A stretch of 64,000 nt of DNA, from contig NZ_CP031728.1 of NCBI RefSeq assembly GCF_008806975.1, positions 2,046,001 through 2,110,000 of the forward strand. Reading direction: 5' to 3'. The notes beneath the pieces are model-generated. The model searched no databases, was not told the origin of the DNA, and was given only the letters and a program-made list of their open reading frames with translations. Shown here piece by piece: positions 23,664-34,129 of the stretch. The first letter of the stretch is position 1; each line of letters opens with the position of its first letter. This DNA is from Cellvibrio sp. KY-GH-1 (GTDB lineage Bacteria; Pseudomonadota; Gammaproteobacteria; Pseudomonadales; Cellvibrionaceae). The translations under genes were made by a program, and so were the position numbers.

Positions 23664-26315
23664 TTATACACTCATAGGATCCGCTTTATCCGGATCAATA
23701 CCAAACTTCTTGATGGCTTTGGCAACCACATCGGCTTTAATCTTGCCCTGGTCTGCCAAAGATTTGAGCGCGGCAATTACTACGAAGTAACGATTAACTT
23801 CGAAGAAGTGACGCAATTGAGTACGAGTATCACTGCGGCCGAAACCTTCAGTTCCCAACACAGTGTAATGACCAGGAACATAGGCACGCAGCTGCTCGGA
23901 ATAGGTTTTCAGGTTGTCAGTGGAGATAATGAACGGACCTTCAGCCCCTTCCAATACCTGAGTAATATAAGGCTTACGCTGTGCTTCAGTCGGGTTCAGC
24001 ATGTTCCAGCGGGTAGCACGCTGACCGTCACGGGTCAGTTCGTTCACACTGGTAACACTCCACACATCAGCTTCAACATCAAACTCACTGCGCAGGATTT
24101 CTGCGGCAAAACGCACTTCACGCAGGATAGTACCGGCACCCAGCAATTGAACGCGGTTTTTGGCTTTGCCAGCACCTTTTTCCAATTGATAAATACCTTT
24201 GATGATACCCTCTTCTGAACCTTCAGGCATATCCGGATGTTGGTAGTTTTCGTTCATCAATGAAACGTAATAGAACACGTTTTCATTGTCGTGGTACATA
24301 CGCTTGATGCCGTCCTGAATGATCACTGCCAGCTCGTAAGCGTAAGTTGGATCGTAAGAACGACAGTTAGGGATGGTGTTGGCAAATACATGGCTGTGGC
24401 CATCCTGATGCTGCAAACCTTCACCGTTCAGGGTGGTACGACCAGCAGTCGCCCCCATCAAGAAGCCGCGCGCCTGTGAATCGCCAGCCGCCCAAGCCAA
24501 GTCACCAATACGTTGGAAACCGAACATAGAGTAATAAATGTAAAACGGAATCATCGGCTTTTTGTAGTTGCTGTAGGATGTTGCAGCAGCAATCCAGGAA
24601 GCCATAGAGCCCGCTTCGTTGATACCTTCTTCCAGAATCTGACCGGTGGCAGATTCGTGGTAGGACATCATTTGACCCGCATCGTGTGGGACGTATTTTT
24701 GACCTTCAGATGAGTAGATGCCAACAGTCTTGAACATACCTTCCATACCGAAGGTACGCGCTTCGTCGGGAACAATCGGTACGATTTGCTTGCCGATTTG
24801 CTTGTCTTTCACCAGCGATGACAGGATACGCACAAAACTCATAGTGGTAGAGATTTCGCGATCGCCAGTCGATTTTAACTGCGCAGCAAAAGCCTCTAAT
24901 GCGGGTACCAGTAAAGGATCAAAACTCGCATCACGCGAAGGCACAAAACCTTTCAAGGTTGTGCGGCGCGCTTTCATGTATTGCATCTCGGGGCTGTCTT
25001 CCGCCGGACGGTAGTAAGGCAGGTTTGGCAGCTCTTCATCACTGATCGGCAATTCAAAACGATCGCGGAATTTTTTCAGATCTTCAATCACAAGGCTCTT
25101 CACCGAGTGAGTTTTGTTAATCGCCTCACCGGAAGAACCCATACCGTAACCTTTTACGGTCTGAGCGAGAATAACAGTTGGTCTGCCTTTAGTGTTTACG
25201 GCTTGATAGTAAGCGTTGTAAACCTTGTGCGAATCGTGACCACCACGTGCCAATGCGAGAATCTCGTCATCGGTCATATCTTTTACCAACTCAAGCAATT
25301 CCGGATATTTTCCGAAGAAATGCTCGCGGGTATAAGCACCGCCATTGGCTTTGTAGTTTTGCATCTCGCCGTCGACCACTTCGTCCATGCGCTTTTGCAG
25401 CAGGCCGGTTTTGTCTTTCGCGAGTAAGTTATCCCAGCCACGGCCCCAGAGAACTTTGATCACGTTCCAGCCAGCACCGCGGAATACACCTTCCAACTCT
25501 TGCACGATTTTGCCGTTGCCACGCACCGGGCCATCAAGACGCTGCAGGTTACAGTTGATTACGAAAATAAGGTTGTCCAGCTTCTCGCGGGTAGCAAGGG
25601 AAATTGCACCCAGGCTTTCCGGCTCGTCGCACTCACCGTCACCAAGGAACGCCCAAACCTTGCGATCAGTTTTAGGAATAAGGCCACGGGCTTCCATATA
25701 ACGATTAAAACGCGCTTGATAAATAGATTTGATTGGACCCAAGCCCATAGAAACGGTTGGGAACTGCCAGTAGTCGGGCATCAACCAAGGGTGTGGGTAA
25801 GAAGACAAACCACCACCATTTACTTCGCGACGGAAATTGTCCAGATGAGACTCGTTCAAACGACCTTCAACGAATGAACGCGCATACATACCGGGAGAAA
25901 CGTGACCCTGGAAGTAAATCAGGTCGCCGGGGGTGTCGCCGTCGTTGCCGCGGAAAAAGTGGTTAAAACCTACATCATATAAAGTGGCTGATGAAGCGAA
26001 TGAAGCGATGTGACCACCCAGGCCGTCATCGTTATCGTTGGCCTTCATTACCATCGCCATGGCATTCCAGCGAATAATTGAGCGAATTTTGCGCTCCAGC
26101 TTGGAGTCGCCAGGTGATTGGATTTCTTTATCTACAGGAATAGTGTTGCGATAGGGAGTTTGAATAGAAGAAGGCTGCTCAATGCCATGGTTTACAGCGG
26201 ACTCGGACAGAGCTTTCAGCAGTTCTGCAGCGCGGTCTTTACCCGCATGGCGAACAACTGATTTAAGGGCGTCCAGCCACTCTTTGGTTTCAATGGCATC
26301 AATATCTTGTAGCAT
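23664..26315 (-). CDS. aceE: Pyruvate dehydrogenase E1 component, homodimeric type
   Basis: The 883-residue length and blocks such as GGHIASFASSATLYDVGFNHFF, QGHVSPGMYARSF and the thiamine-diphosphate motif GDGECDEPES identify the homodimeric E1 of gammaproteobacteria. It decarboxylates pyruvate and acetylates the E2 lipoyl arm. A strong GAGGAG ribosome site precedes the ATG, and a short perfect palindrome lies just upstream of it. First gene of aceE-aceF; no pdhR-like regulator gene is adjacent. Confidence 0.97.
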   Translation of the reverse strand: MLQDIDAIETKEWLDALKSVVRHAGKDRAAELLKALSESAVNHGIEQPSSIQTPYRNTIPVDKEIQSPGDSKLERKIRSIIRWNAMAMVMKANDNDDGLGGHIASFASSATLYDVGFNHFFRGNDGDTPGDLIYFQGHVSPGMYARSFVEGRLNESHLDNFRREVNGGGLSSYPHPWLMPDYWQFPTVSMGLGPIKSIYQARFNRYMEARGLIPKTDRKVWAFLGDGECDEPESLGAISLATREKLDNLIFVINCNLQRLDGPVRGNGKIVQELEGVFRGAGWNVIKVLWGRGWDNLLAKDKTGLLQKRMDEVVDGEMQNYKANGGAYTREHFFGKYPELLELVKDMTDDEILALARGGHDSHKVYNAYYQAVNTKGRPTVILAQTVKGYGMGSSGEAINKTHSVKSLVIEDLKKFRDRFELPISDEELPNLPYYRPAEDSPEMQYMKARRTTLKGFVPSRDASFDPLLVPALEAFAAQLKSTGDREISTTMSFVRILSSLVKDKQIGKQIVPIVPDEARTFGMEGMFKTVGIYSSEGQKYVPHDAGQMMSYHESATGQILEEGINEAGSMASWIAAATSYSNYKKPMIPFYIYYSMFGFQRIGDLAWAAGDSQARGFLMGATAGRTTLNGEGLQHQDGHSHVFANTIPNCRSYDPTYAYELAVIIQDGIKRMYHDNENVFYYVSLMNENYQHPDMPEGSEEGIIKGIYQLEKGAGKAKNRVQLLGAGTILREVRFAAEILRSEFDVEADVWSVTSVNELTRDGQRATRWNMLNPTEAQRKPYITQVLEGAEGPFIISTDNLKTYSEQLRAYVPGHYTVLGTEGFGRSDTRTQLRHFFEVNRYFVVIAALKSLADQGKIKADVVAKAIKKFGIDPDKADPMSV

Positions 26316-26330
26316 TCAAATCTCCTCAGC

Positions 26331-26348
26331 TATGCGCGAGCGCGCATA
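26331..26348 (-). promoter_or_regulatory. Palindrome in the aceE leader
   Basis: TATGCGCG and CGCGCATA form an 8-pair dyad around two central bases, directly upstream of the aceE ribosome site. It could be an operator or a leader hairpin. It does not match the E. coli PdhR site (AATTGGT-N3-ACCAATT). Confidence 0.4.
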
Positions 26349-26758
26349 TCATGTAGCAGTAGTATCTATTTAGGAATTTGGATCTGGGCTTCGCACAAAA
26401 TTTGCACAAAAATGCAAGTTTTTCATGGAGTTACAGGAGGAAGCTTCCTTTTTCTTGTGTAAAAAATCCCCGAATTCTTGCATAAGTGGGAATTTTTTAC
26501 CAGCCCTAGCCAACACGGTAACACTCTGGAGGGGCACAACTTTGGTGCGCTATTAACCAACCATTGAGATTTAAATACATCAACGCTCTTAAAAAATCAG
26601 GTCGGCAACAGGGCTGGCATTATTACCCAAAATTTTCGGATTCACCAAGCAGAAATCAGTAAAAATTTTGATAATTTTTACTCTAATTGCACCATAAAAA
26701 AGCAAATGAGCGCATCATTTTGAACCACGCGATTATTTGCTAAACAATCCTTAAGAAA
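26349..26758. other. Intergenic region upstream of aceE with two dyads
   Basis: No gene is seen. The part near aceE must contain its promoter. AAAAAATCCC...TGGGAATTTTTT (26461-26498) forms an imperfect hairpin with T-runs on both strands and may end the M16 transcript. GTAAAAATT/AATTTTTAC (26659-26681), a perfect 9-pair AT-rich dyad with a 5-base loop, could be an operator or a weak stop closer to the M16 gene. Confidence 0.45.
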
Positions 26759-29665
26759 TCACTTTACCTCCGAGACTTGAATTTGTTTCTTGTAAGCCGA
26801 TACATCATCGATAAGAAAAAAGTTTTCACGCTGCGTTAGTTTCTGCGAGCCCAACCAAAGGCGGCGATTTTTATCCATAAATACTGCACGATAATATTTT
26901 CTCAGTGACTCAGGCGTAATGCGTGAAACTGCATCAGCCAAATCCAGTCGCCGCGAAAATTGCTCATCTAAATTTACAATCGCATTCCAGTAGCGATCAC
27001 TCTGCTCCTTTAAGGACCTTGCTGGCTCACGCAGCTCACTAATTAACGATTGTTGATTAATGGTAAAGTTTTCAACAATTGTTTCGGCCTGCTCATCAAG
27101 GAATTGATCAATTTCGGAAATTAGTTTTGCTTCATCAGCAACCGGGGATTGCACTACCATTAGCGTGTTTTCTTGCGTACGCAATGGCATAGCTACGGCG
27201 GCCACCACATAACCCAATTGTTTTTCCGTGCGTAGTTGATGATAAAACGCAGGTTGCAGTAATTGACGAACCAGCAACATGTGCGCATTGTCTTCAGTAG
27301 AAGCAGACGGCGGTTGGATAAGGAGCTCAATAATGTAGTCGTTTTGAGCAATATCTTGTACGTAGAGCCAGGGCTTGTCGGAAGCCGCAGGCAAAAGCAA
27401 TGCTTTTAACGCTGGCAGATCGCGCACAGCCTGGCGGTTTAATAATTCGTGTTCCGCCAACACAGCTAACTTGAGCGCTTCAGCGCGAAAATAATTCCCG
27501 TAAAAAAATGCATCAATACGCGCATCGAGTAACTGCCGACTTACGAATCGATTAAACTGTTCAAATGTATTTTTTTCAAGCGCCTCTATCAGCTGCGAGT
27601 TACTCCAAGACGGTGTAGTTTGCAAAACTGGAATTTGCTTGAGCAATACTTGATAAGGCAGGTCTTTATTCTGATTGCGGAGATCGCGTAACAAATCTTC
27701 CTTAATGAGAGAAAAGCGCTCTTCCTTGAATTTTCCCGCACGCACTGACTCCATCACTTTATTTATTAGCAACCCCTGGCGACCAGAATATCCAAAAATT
27801 TTAATGTCAAAACCACTCGCATTTGCCTCCAACGACAAATCAATCCCGGCAAGCCGCGCGGGATATGCAAACTCATTTAATTGATCGTTGACCAACGCAA
27901 CAAACAACTGCACCTGAGCAGCGCCAGCTGCATTAGATGACGCAAGCGGAGATTTGATCCGCAGATTAATAGTGGCACGAGGCTGAATAAACTCACGATT
28001 CTGGGTATACCAGACACGCATATTTCTATTATTTAAAATCAATTCCGGTTTAGAGTTAACGGTATCATTCTGCTCCTCGAGCATAGAACCGGTTTTTACC
28101 GTCAAGCGTTTTGGAATGAACAGGTTTTTCTCAGGCAGCGACAACTCCTGGCGCACTGCAGGCTTTAATTCCATAATCTCGGGGATTCCCGCGCGCAAAC
28201 TATAAGGCGCGGCATAAAGCCTGGAAACACGATAGGCATCCACTTCAGGCGCCGTCAGTGCCACCAACACATTGGTTTTGGTTAAATAAGACAAGCTTTT
28301 CTGCACTTGCTTTTCGTCGTAATTAACGAATAGTGATCCTCCACTCAGCGTATCCCGCGGCTCGAAAAGACTCATGGACTGCGCCAACTCGCTTACCGTT
28401 TCGATGGGTGAACGTTTTTCCTGAAAGCGAAAATTCAAATCCGCCATCACTTGCAATTCGTTATAGCGCCAACTGGATACACCGCGCTCACGCAACTGTT
28501 CTATACAATAAAACACCAGGGATACAATTTGGTTGCGCGCCTTTACGCCTTGCGGTGTTAATTGGATACTTAATTGAAAGATGGCATCGCTGCGACTTTC
28601 CAACCCGGTATTTGCATAAAGCGCTTCAGCCCACCCCAAGCGCTTTAATAAAGAGAGCAAGCTACCACTACCTTCATGGCCCAGCATATGGGCAATAAGT
28701 TCGTAGGGTTTGGTCTGGTAAAGTTTATTTGGATTAGGGATGGGAAATACAAAACTTAATTGGCGCAATTCCTTTTCGGGTTTGATATCCAGGCTTGCCG
28801 GTAAGGTGTCAGGCGTAAACAGTGATGGATAAGTACTGTTAATTTGTGTATCGCGCAGAGGCACCCCAGTGAAACGCGAACTTACCATCGCTTCCAATGC
28901 GTCCAGCGGTTCGCGCCCCAGCACCACCAAATTCATTAAATGCGCCGAGTAATGTTGTTGGTAAAATGCAAGCATATCATCACGCACTCCCCGACCTTCA
29001 CGATCAGCAAGGGTTGTAAGATTGCCCACAGAAAATTTTGCACTGGGATGCTCCGGATTTATCAACTCCCGATAAACATCCCATTCGCGCCGACCATCAT
29101 CTTTTAATTTGGCCAAATATTCCGAGTGCACGGCATTGCGCTCGCGCTCAACATATTCAGGAGTAAACAGCGGAGCGACAAAAAACTGGGAAAACCTGTC
29201 CAGCGCCGCTTCCAGCTGCGAATTATCAATGTCAAAAAAATAGTTGGTATTTTCCGCAGCAGTGTAGGCGTTATAACTGCCGCCATGTTGGGAAATAAAC
29301 TCCTGGTACTCACCCGCTTGCGGATATTTTTCTGTGCCTAAAAACAGCATATGTTCCAGAAAATGGGCAAGGCCTTCGCGATCACGCGGATTCTGGTTTG
29401 CCCCCACGTTGACATCCATAGCCGCCGCCGATTTTTCAGTGGCCGGGTCAGAAATGAGGAGCACCCGCAATTGGTTTTCCAACACCAAATAACGGTATTC
29501 GCGCTTGTCTTTATCACTCTTTGTTACGGCAACAACTTGTGACTTCGTCGGCTCCAAAGCAATGCAGGTTAGCGGATAAACAATCAAATAAATGCAGGCT
29601 GCAAAGATTGCGGAGGACATTACGCTAATCGGCTTGCCACTGGCTTTCGACATAAACACACTCAC
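26759..29665 (-). CDS. M16 family zinc metallopeptidase (pitrilysin/insulinase type)
   Basis: The inverted zinc motif HFLEH lies at 101-105, with the third ligand E182 in ERNAVHSEY, the exact 77-residue spacing of the family; GGSYNAYTAAENTNYFFDI between them is also conserved. At 968 residues it has the four-domain pitrilysin length. A membrane-like segment near residues 14-36 acts as an export signal, so it is probably periplasmic and degrades small peptides. Downstream of the tusA-like gene by 55 bases in the same direction. Confidence 0.93.
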   Translation of the reverse strand: MSVFMSKASGKPISVMSSAIFAACIYLIVYPLTCIALEPTKSQVVAVTKSDKDKREYRYLVLENQLRVLLISDPATEKSAAAMDVNVGANQNPRDREGLAHFLEHMLFLGTEKYPQAGEYQEFISQHGGSYNAYTAAENTNYFFDIDNSQLEAALDRFSQFFVAPLFTPEYVERERNAVHSEYLAKLKDDGRREWDVYRELINPEHPSAKFSVGNLTTLADREGRGVRDDMLAFYQQHYSAHLMNLVVLGREPLDALEAMVSSRFTGVPLRDTQINSTYPSLFTPDTLPASLDIKPEKELRQLSFVFPIPNPNKLYQTKPYELIAHMLGHEGSGSLLSLLKRLGWAEALYANTGLESRSDAIFQLSIQLTPQGVKARNQIVSLVFYCIEQLRERGVSSWRYNELQVMADLNFRFQEKRSPIETVSELAQSMSLFEPRDTLSGGSLFVNYDEKQVQKSLSYLTKTNVLVALTAPEVDAYRVSRLYAAPYSLRAGIPEIMELKPAVRQELSLPEKNLFIPKRLTVKTGSMLEEQNDTVNSKPELILNNRNMRVWYTQNREFIQPRATINLRIKSPLASSNAAGAAQVQLFVALVNDQLNEFAYPARLAGIDLSLEANASGFDIKIFGYSGRQGLLINKVMESVRAGKFKEERFSLIKEDLLRDLRNQNKDLPYQVLLKQIPVLQTTPSWSNSQLIEALEKNTFEQFNRFVSRQLLDARIDAFFYGNYFRAEALKLAVLAEHELLNRQAVRDLPALKALLLPAASDKPWLYVQDIAQNDYIIELLIQPPSASTEDNAHMLLVRQLLQPAFYHQLRTEKQLGYVVAAVAMPLRTQENTLMVVQSPVADEAKLISEIDQFLDEQAETIVENFTINQQSLISELREPARSLKEQSDRYWNAIVNLDEQFSRRLDLADAVSRITPESLRKYYRAVFMDKNRRLWLGSQKLTQRENFFLIDDVSAYKKQIQVSEVK

Positions 29666-29720
29666 TCATACACCCTGCGCGGCTCAACAGAATTGATGTT
29701 GAGCGGGCAAGTAGAAATGA

Positions 29721-29978
29721 TTAAATCCCTGCTTTCTTCAGCAGATAACAATAAGTAGCATCGCGCTCGGCAAAGCCAACCAGTTCATGGCCACTGATTT
29801 GGGCAAATGCCTGAAAATCGCGCACTGACCCGGAATCGGTAGCCAGAACACGCAACACTGCACCCGGAGCCAAATCACGTAACGCCTGCTTTGCTTTTAG
29901 TAACGGCAAGGGGCACCGCAAACCAGACGCATCCAGTTCCGCTGTTGCCGGATGGTTAAAACAGTCTATTGCCATCAT
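29721..29978 (-). CDS. tusA: TusA/SirA-like sulfur-carrier protein
   Basis: The 85-residue protein has the family signature LDASGLRCPLPLLKAKQAL, with the single catalytic cysteine in RCPLP. TusA-like proteins relay sulfur as a cysteine persulfide to tRNA thiolation or molybdenum-enzyme maturation; here mobA is 10 kb away, so a molybdenum role is possible but not shown. In Pseudomonas a tusA-like gene also adjoins a bepA-like gene, the same pairing as here. Confidence 0.85.
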   Translation of the reverse strand: MMAIDCFNHPATAELDASGLRCPLPLLKAKQALRDLAPGAVLRVLATDSGSVRDFQAFAQISGHELVGFAERDATYCYLLKKAGI

Positions 29979-30179
29979 ATTGACTCTGGATTGCCCTTGC
30001 CGTCGACTGGCCGCCGGGCGAGATCACGCTTTTTCAACCGCCTGAGCGAACCAGCCATACGGAAAAAGGTCTCAAAAAGTTGCTAACCTAGTCTTTGCGC
30101 GTCAAAAAGGCTAGAGTTACGCCGAATTTTTTATGCTCGCCGTTGTCCAGGTCAGCCATTTCAGGAGTTTGCAGTTACC

Positions 30180-31685
30180 GTGTCCAGGCTTGTTAAACGC
30201 CCCCTATTCCTTTTTGTGCTCCAGTCTCATCCCATTTGCAAGCACCTGCTTGCGCCATTTAGCCTGAGCTTGTTGCTGGGATACGCGCTACTGACAGTAT
30301 CTTTTACCAGTCTGGCAGAGGTTGAATTGCCGGATCTGGGTGATACCAGCTCTACAACCATTTCACCGGTTCAGGAAAAAATGCTGGGCCAACGCTGGCT
30401 GCGTGCCTATCGCAGCCAGGTACCAACCTCCTCTGATCCGTTGATAATCAATTATCTGGAGCAGTTGTTTGCCCAATTGATTCCTTATAGCCAGCTCACA
30501 GAAAAACGTATCGATCTGGTAGTAGTGGAGAACAAGACACTTAATGCCTTTGCCGTCCCAGGCAACATTATCGGTGTACACACGGGTTTGTTGAACTACG
30601 CCAAAAGCGAAAACCAGCTTGCGGCCGTACTTGCCCACGAAATGGGACACTTGAGCCAGCGTCATTACGCTCGCCGTCTCGAGCAACAGAAAAATATGAT
30701 GATACCTATGCTCGCAGGTATGCTTGCAGGCTTGGTTTTGGCCGCCAACAGCAATAGCGATGCAGGAATGGCTGCGATTATGGGAACCCAGGCGGCCGCG
30801 CAACAAGCCTCGCTGGCCTTCAGCCGCCAGAATGAACAAGAAGCGGACCGGATAGGTATGCAAACCATGGTGGAGGCTGGGCTGGACCCACACGCTGCTG
30901 CCGATATGTTCGAGGAAATGGTACGGGCTAATCGGTTGAACCGCCGACCACCAGAATATCTGTTAACTCACCCGGTCAGCGAGACCCGGGTTGCTGATGC
31001 CCGCAACCGCGCACAGCAATATCCACGCAAACCCTCGGCCGATGACCTGGAATACCAGCTGATGCGCACTCGTGTACGCTTTGCCGCAGAGGAAACACCG
31101 CAAATTGCGGCAAAAATGTTCAAGAGTGAGCTGGATAAAGAAAGCTTATCTCCCGATGCCAGCCGTTATGGCTGGGCGCTAGCATTAGCTAACGCCAGCC
31201 AATTTGATGCGGCGCGTGACGCCCTGGCGCCACTACTGGCAAAAGAACCTGAACGCGTAACCTACCAAATCATGCGCGCCGACATTGAAATTGCCGCCGA
31301 ACACTATAAAGCGGCGCTGGGCATTCTGGAGGCACAGTTAAGTAAGTATCCTAACTCCTATCCGCTTATAGTCCGCCATGCCGAAGCCCTGATGAAAGCC
31401 GGACTCTACAAACAATGCGCGGAAATTCTGGATCGCTATTCACGTAAGCGCAGCAACGACGATTACGTGTGGTATTTGTTAGCAGAAGTGAATGGTCTCG
31501 CGGGAAATATTTTGGGTGTGCACGAAGCGCGCGCAGAATACTTTATTTTGAATGGTGTTTACGATCGCGCCCAAATACAGTTACGCAACGCGTTGAAATT
31601 AACCAAAGATAACACCTATCGCACCGCATTAATTGAAGAACGCCTCAAATATGTAGAAGCACAGTTGCAGGATCACAGCTTCTAA
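30180..31685 (+). CDS. bepA: BepA-like periplasmic M48 metalloprotease with TPR domain
   Basis: After an export segment ending near TSLAE (residue 47), the protease domain carries H153-E154-M-G-H157 with third ligand E221 (NEQEADRIG). The C-terminal half from about 300 consists of helical TPR-like repeats, as in E. coli BepA (YfgC), which assists or degrades outer-membrane proteins stalled at the BAM machine and helps LptD assembly. Start is GTG at 30180 with AGGAG about 13 bases upstream; a later start is possible but would shorten the signal region. Confidence 0.9.
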   Translation: MSRLVKRPLFLFVLQSHPICKHLLAPFSLSLLLGYALLTVSFTSLAEVELPDLGDTSSTTISPVQEKMLGQRWLRAYRSQVPTSSDPLIINYLEQLFAQLIPYSQLTEKRIDLVVVENKTLNAFAVPGNIIGVHTGLLNYAKSENQLAAVLAHEMGHLSQRHYARRLEQQKNMMIPMLAGMLAGLVLAANSNSDAGMAAIMGTQAAAQQASLAFSRQNEQEADRIGMQTMVEAGLDPHAAADMFEEMVRANRLNRRPPEYLLTHPVSETRVADARNRAQQYPRKPSADDLEYQLMRTRVRFAAEETPQIAAKMFKSELDKESLSPDASRYGWALALANASQFDAARDALAPLLAKEPERVTYQIMRADIEIAAEHYKAALGILEAQLSKYPNSYPLIVRHAEALMKAGLYKQCAEILDRYSRKRSNDDYVWYLLAEVNGLAGNILGVHEARAEYFILNGVYDRAQIQLRNALKLTKDNTYRTALIEERLKYVEAQLQDHSF

Positions 31686-31711
31686 AACTGATCCTTGCAA
31701 TTTAAAAAATA

Positions 31712-31746
31712 AAACAGCTGCAGTGAAATAGTCACTGCGGCTGTTT
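31712..31746 (-). terminator. Terminator between bepA and the GGDEF-EAL gene
   Basis: A 15-pair stem with one G-U pair and a 5-base loop overlaps the GGDEF-EAL stop codon. On the minus strand it is followed by TTATTTTTT, a good intrinsic terminator. On the plus strand the trailing T-run is only three bases. Confidence 0.8.
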
Positions 31747-33927
31747 AATCCAGCCTGACTCTACTATCCACTCATCGGTATTAACGACGGCCATTGGCCG
31801 ACCAATAAAATACCCCTGGGCCTCATCACACCCCATCTCGGTCAAGCGAGCCAGCAACGCTTCATCTTCTACACCTTCAGCGACGACGGTGAGCCCCATA
31901 TTATGGGCCAGATGAATCGTTGAATTGACAATCAACTCATCTTGCAAATCTTCCATCATGTTGCGTACAAACGAGTTATCAATTTTTAATGTCTGTACCG
32001 GCAAACGCTTAAGGTAGGCGAGCGAGGAATAACCTGTGCCAAAATCATCGATTGCTAAATGCACTCCCAATCCATGCAAGGCATTGAGGTTACGCAGTGC
32101 GCGCGTTGGATCAGTCATGATCGAGCTTTCAGTAATTTCCAACTCCAGGCGTGCGGGTGGCAGTTGATATTTTTTTAAAAGTCGGCCTACCAACTTGGCG
32201 ATATTGTCATCCATTAAATTGCGCGCCGATAGATTCACCGCCACGCTCAATGACATTCCCTGATCCATCCAACGCTTGCACTGTTCTATCGCACGCTCCA
32301 ATACCCACGCCGTCAACTGATGAATTACGCTGGTTAACTCTGCAATGGGAATGAAATCGCACGGCGGTACAAAACCCAATTCCGGATGGATCCAACGAAT
32401 CAGTGCTTCAAAACCATAGCAACGTTTTTCGTTGAGCTGTACTTTTGGCTGGTAATACAAACACAATTGGTTTTCGCGAATAGCGCGCCCCAATTCACTC
32501 ACTATCGCCAAGCGTTTCGTTGAATGAGGGTCATATTCGGGACTATAGATCGATAGGCCCAGCATTTGGCTTTTTGCGTAATACATTGCGATATCGGCGT
32601 AACGCATTAACTCATGATGATCGTGCGCTTGCTGCGGGCTTATGGCAATACCAATACTGGCACTTACTTGTGTAGTGAATCCATCCAGATCAAATTCTTG
32701 CGCAAGCGCATCCAGCAGACGATGACCAAACACCACGGCCTGATGAGTACTGCGAATACGCGGCAAGAAAACAGCAAACTCATCGCCACCTAAACGCGCC
32801 ACCGTTCCGGGAACCTCAGCCATCTCAGTCGCCAGGCGCGGGCCTATCAACTTTAATAAATGATCGCCAACATTGTGCCCGAGAGTATCGTTAATTTCTT
32901 TAAATCGATCGAGATCAATTAACAATAGCGCACTGATTTGCTCAGCGCTGCGTTGCTCAAAACAGGCTTCCATGTCGGCGTAGAGCTTATTGCGATTGGG
33001 TAAAGTAGTTAGCGAGTCATGATGGGATTGATAACGCAACTTTTCTTCGTAGCGTTTGCGCGCCGTAATATCTTTAGTAGTCCCCCACACCCGTTTCAAG
33101 TAACCGTCTTCCACGATACCAGTGCAACAAATCTGGAAAAAATACTGTTTTCCGCGGTGATCCTCACGCACGATATCGTGATCAGTCATCTGGTAATTAT
33201 TTTTCACGAAGAGGTCAATATCAAATACATAATTACGTGACCCGCTATCCATTAGCCCCATACCAAGAATGTCGTCGAGCGAATCCACCCCCAGCATACT
33301 GAGCAATACTTTATTAGCCTCGACTAAACGTGCATTATTTGCGATTTGTCGAGCCTGAATTTCCGCATCTTTGTTTATCGCGATCGCTGGCTGCATTTCG
33401 TAGCACCAGATAGCTTCAGAGCTTTGGGTGATGAACGCTTTGTAACTGGCTTCACTTTCTTGCAGTGCATCACGCGCACTTTTTTCACGTGATAAATCTT
33501 GCATCTGAATTAACACGCGTTCGACACAGCCATTGGAATCACGAATCGGCAAAAAGCTCGCCCGGAAAAATAAATTTCTATTATTCACAAAGCGACTGCG
33601 GTGAATGTTACCCAGTAAATAGTTGGTCTCTATGGTCTGTACATTGCCCTGTAGATAAACATCTTGAATAGCCGCAAACAACTCCGGGTCACGGCTGACG
33701 CGCTTATCGCGCAAAATGGAATAAAATCCGGCGGCCAGCTCCGCCTGGCGCTGACTGAGGTGAAACATACGCGCCGCCGCATAATTAATGCTTAGCACCA
33801 GCCCGTTTTTATCGGTAATTAAACTGGGAATAGGACTTTGAGCAAATACCCCTGGCAGTATTTGCAGCGCATGTTCGTCGCCCGACGTTTCCGCCGCCGG
33901 ATCGCCCGATGAATTGGAGTAACGCAT
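31732..33927 (-). CDS. PAS-PAS-GGDEF-EAL cyclic-di-GMP protein
   Basis: Two sensory PAS regions (about 20-130 and 165-290) precede a diguanylate cyclase domain with an intact RLGGDEF signature and a phosphodiesterase domain with FEALIRW, NLSARNL, ELEITES, DDFGTGYSSLAYLKRLP and the late EGVE motif, all the residues expected of an active enzyme. It may therefore make or break c-di-GMP depending on the PAS input. There is no membrane segment, so it senses an intracellular signal. Ends at a strong terminator and converges with bepA. Confidence 0.93.
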   Translation of the reverse strand: MRYSNSSGDPAAETSGDEHALQILPGVFAQSPIPSLITDKNGLVLSINYAAARMFHLSQRQAELAAGFYSILRDKRVSRDPELFAAIQDVYLQGNVQTIETNYLLGNIHRSRFVNNRNLFFRASFLPIRDSNGCVERVLIQMQDLSREKSARDALQESEASYKAFITQSSEAIWCYEMQPAIAINKDAEIQARQIANNARLVEANKVLLSMLGVDSLDDILGMGLMDSGSRNYVFDIDLFVKNNYQMTDHDIVREDHRGKQYFFQICCTGIVEDGYLKRVWGTTKDITARKRYEEKLRYQSHHDSLTTLPNRNKLYADMEACFEQRSAEQISALLLIDLDRFKEINDTLGHNVGDHLLKLIGPRLATEMAEVPGTVARLGGDEFAVFLPRIRSTHQAVVFGHRLLDALAQEFDLDGFTTQVSASIGIAISPQQAHDHHELMRYADIAMYYAKSQMLGLSIYSPEYDPHSTKRLAIVSELGRAIRENQLCLYYQPKVQLNEKRCYGFEALIRWIHPELGFVPPCDFIPIAELTSVIHQLTAWVLERAIEQCKRWMDQGMSLSVAVNLSARNLMDDNIAKLVGRLLKKYQLPPARLELEITESSIMTDPTRALRNLNALHGLGVHLAIDDFGTGYSSLAYLKRLPVQTLKIDNSFVRNMMEDLQDELIVNSTIHLAHNMGLTVVAEGVEDEALLARLTEMGCDEAQGYFIGRPMAVVNTDEWIVESGWIKQPQ

Positions 33928-34129
33928 AGTGAGTGAGCTGGCCCTGGTTGAAATGCAATACCGAAGATATTGTCAGATCAAAGTGTAGCCAAGAATTTGG
34001 GTGACAAGCCCCGGATGGGTATTAGTTCACATTAATTGTTCCGAATGCGATCCCGCTCCCCAGAAGCCTCGCCCCACCAGTCAGATAGTCGACGAAAACG
34101 GAAATCGGTAATTTCGCCAACAAAAAAGG

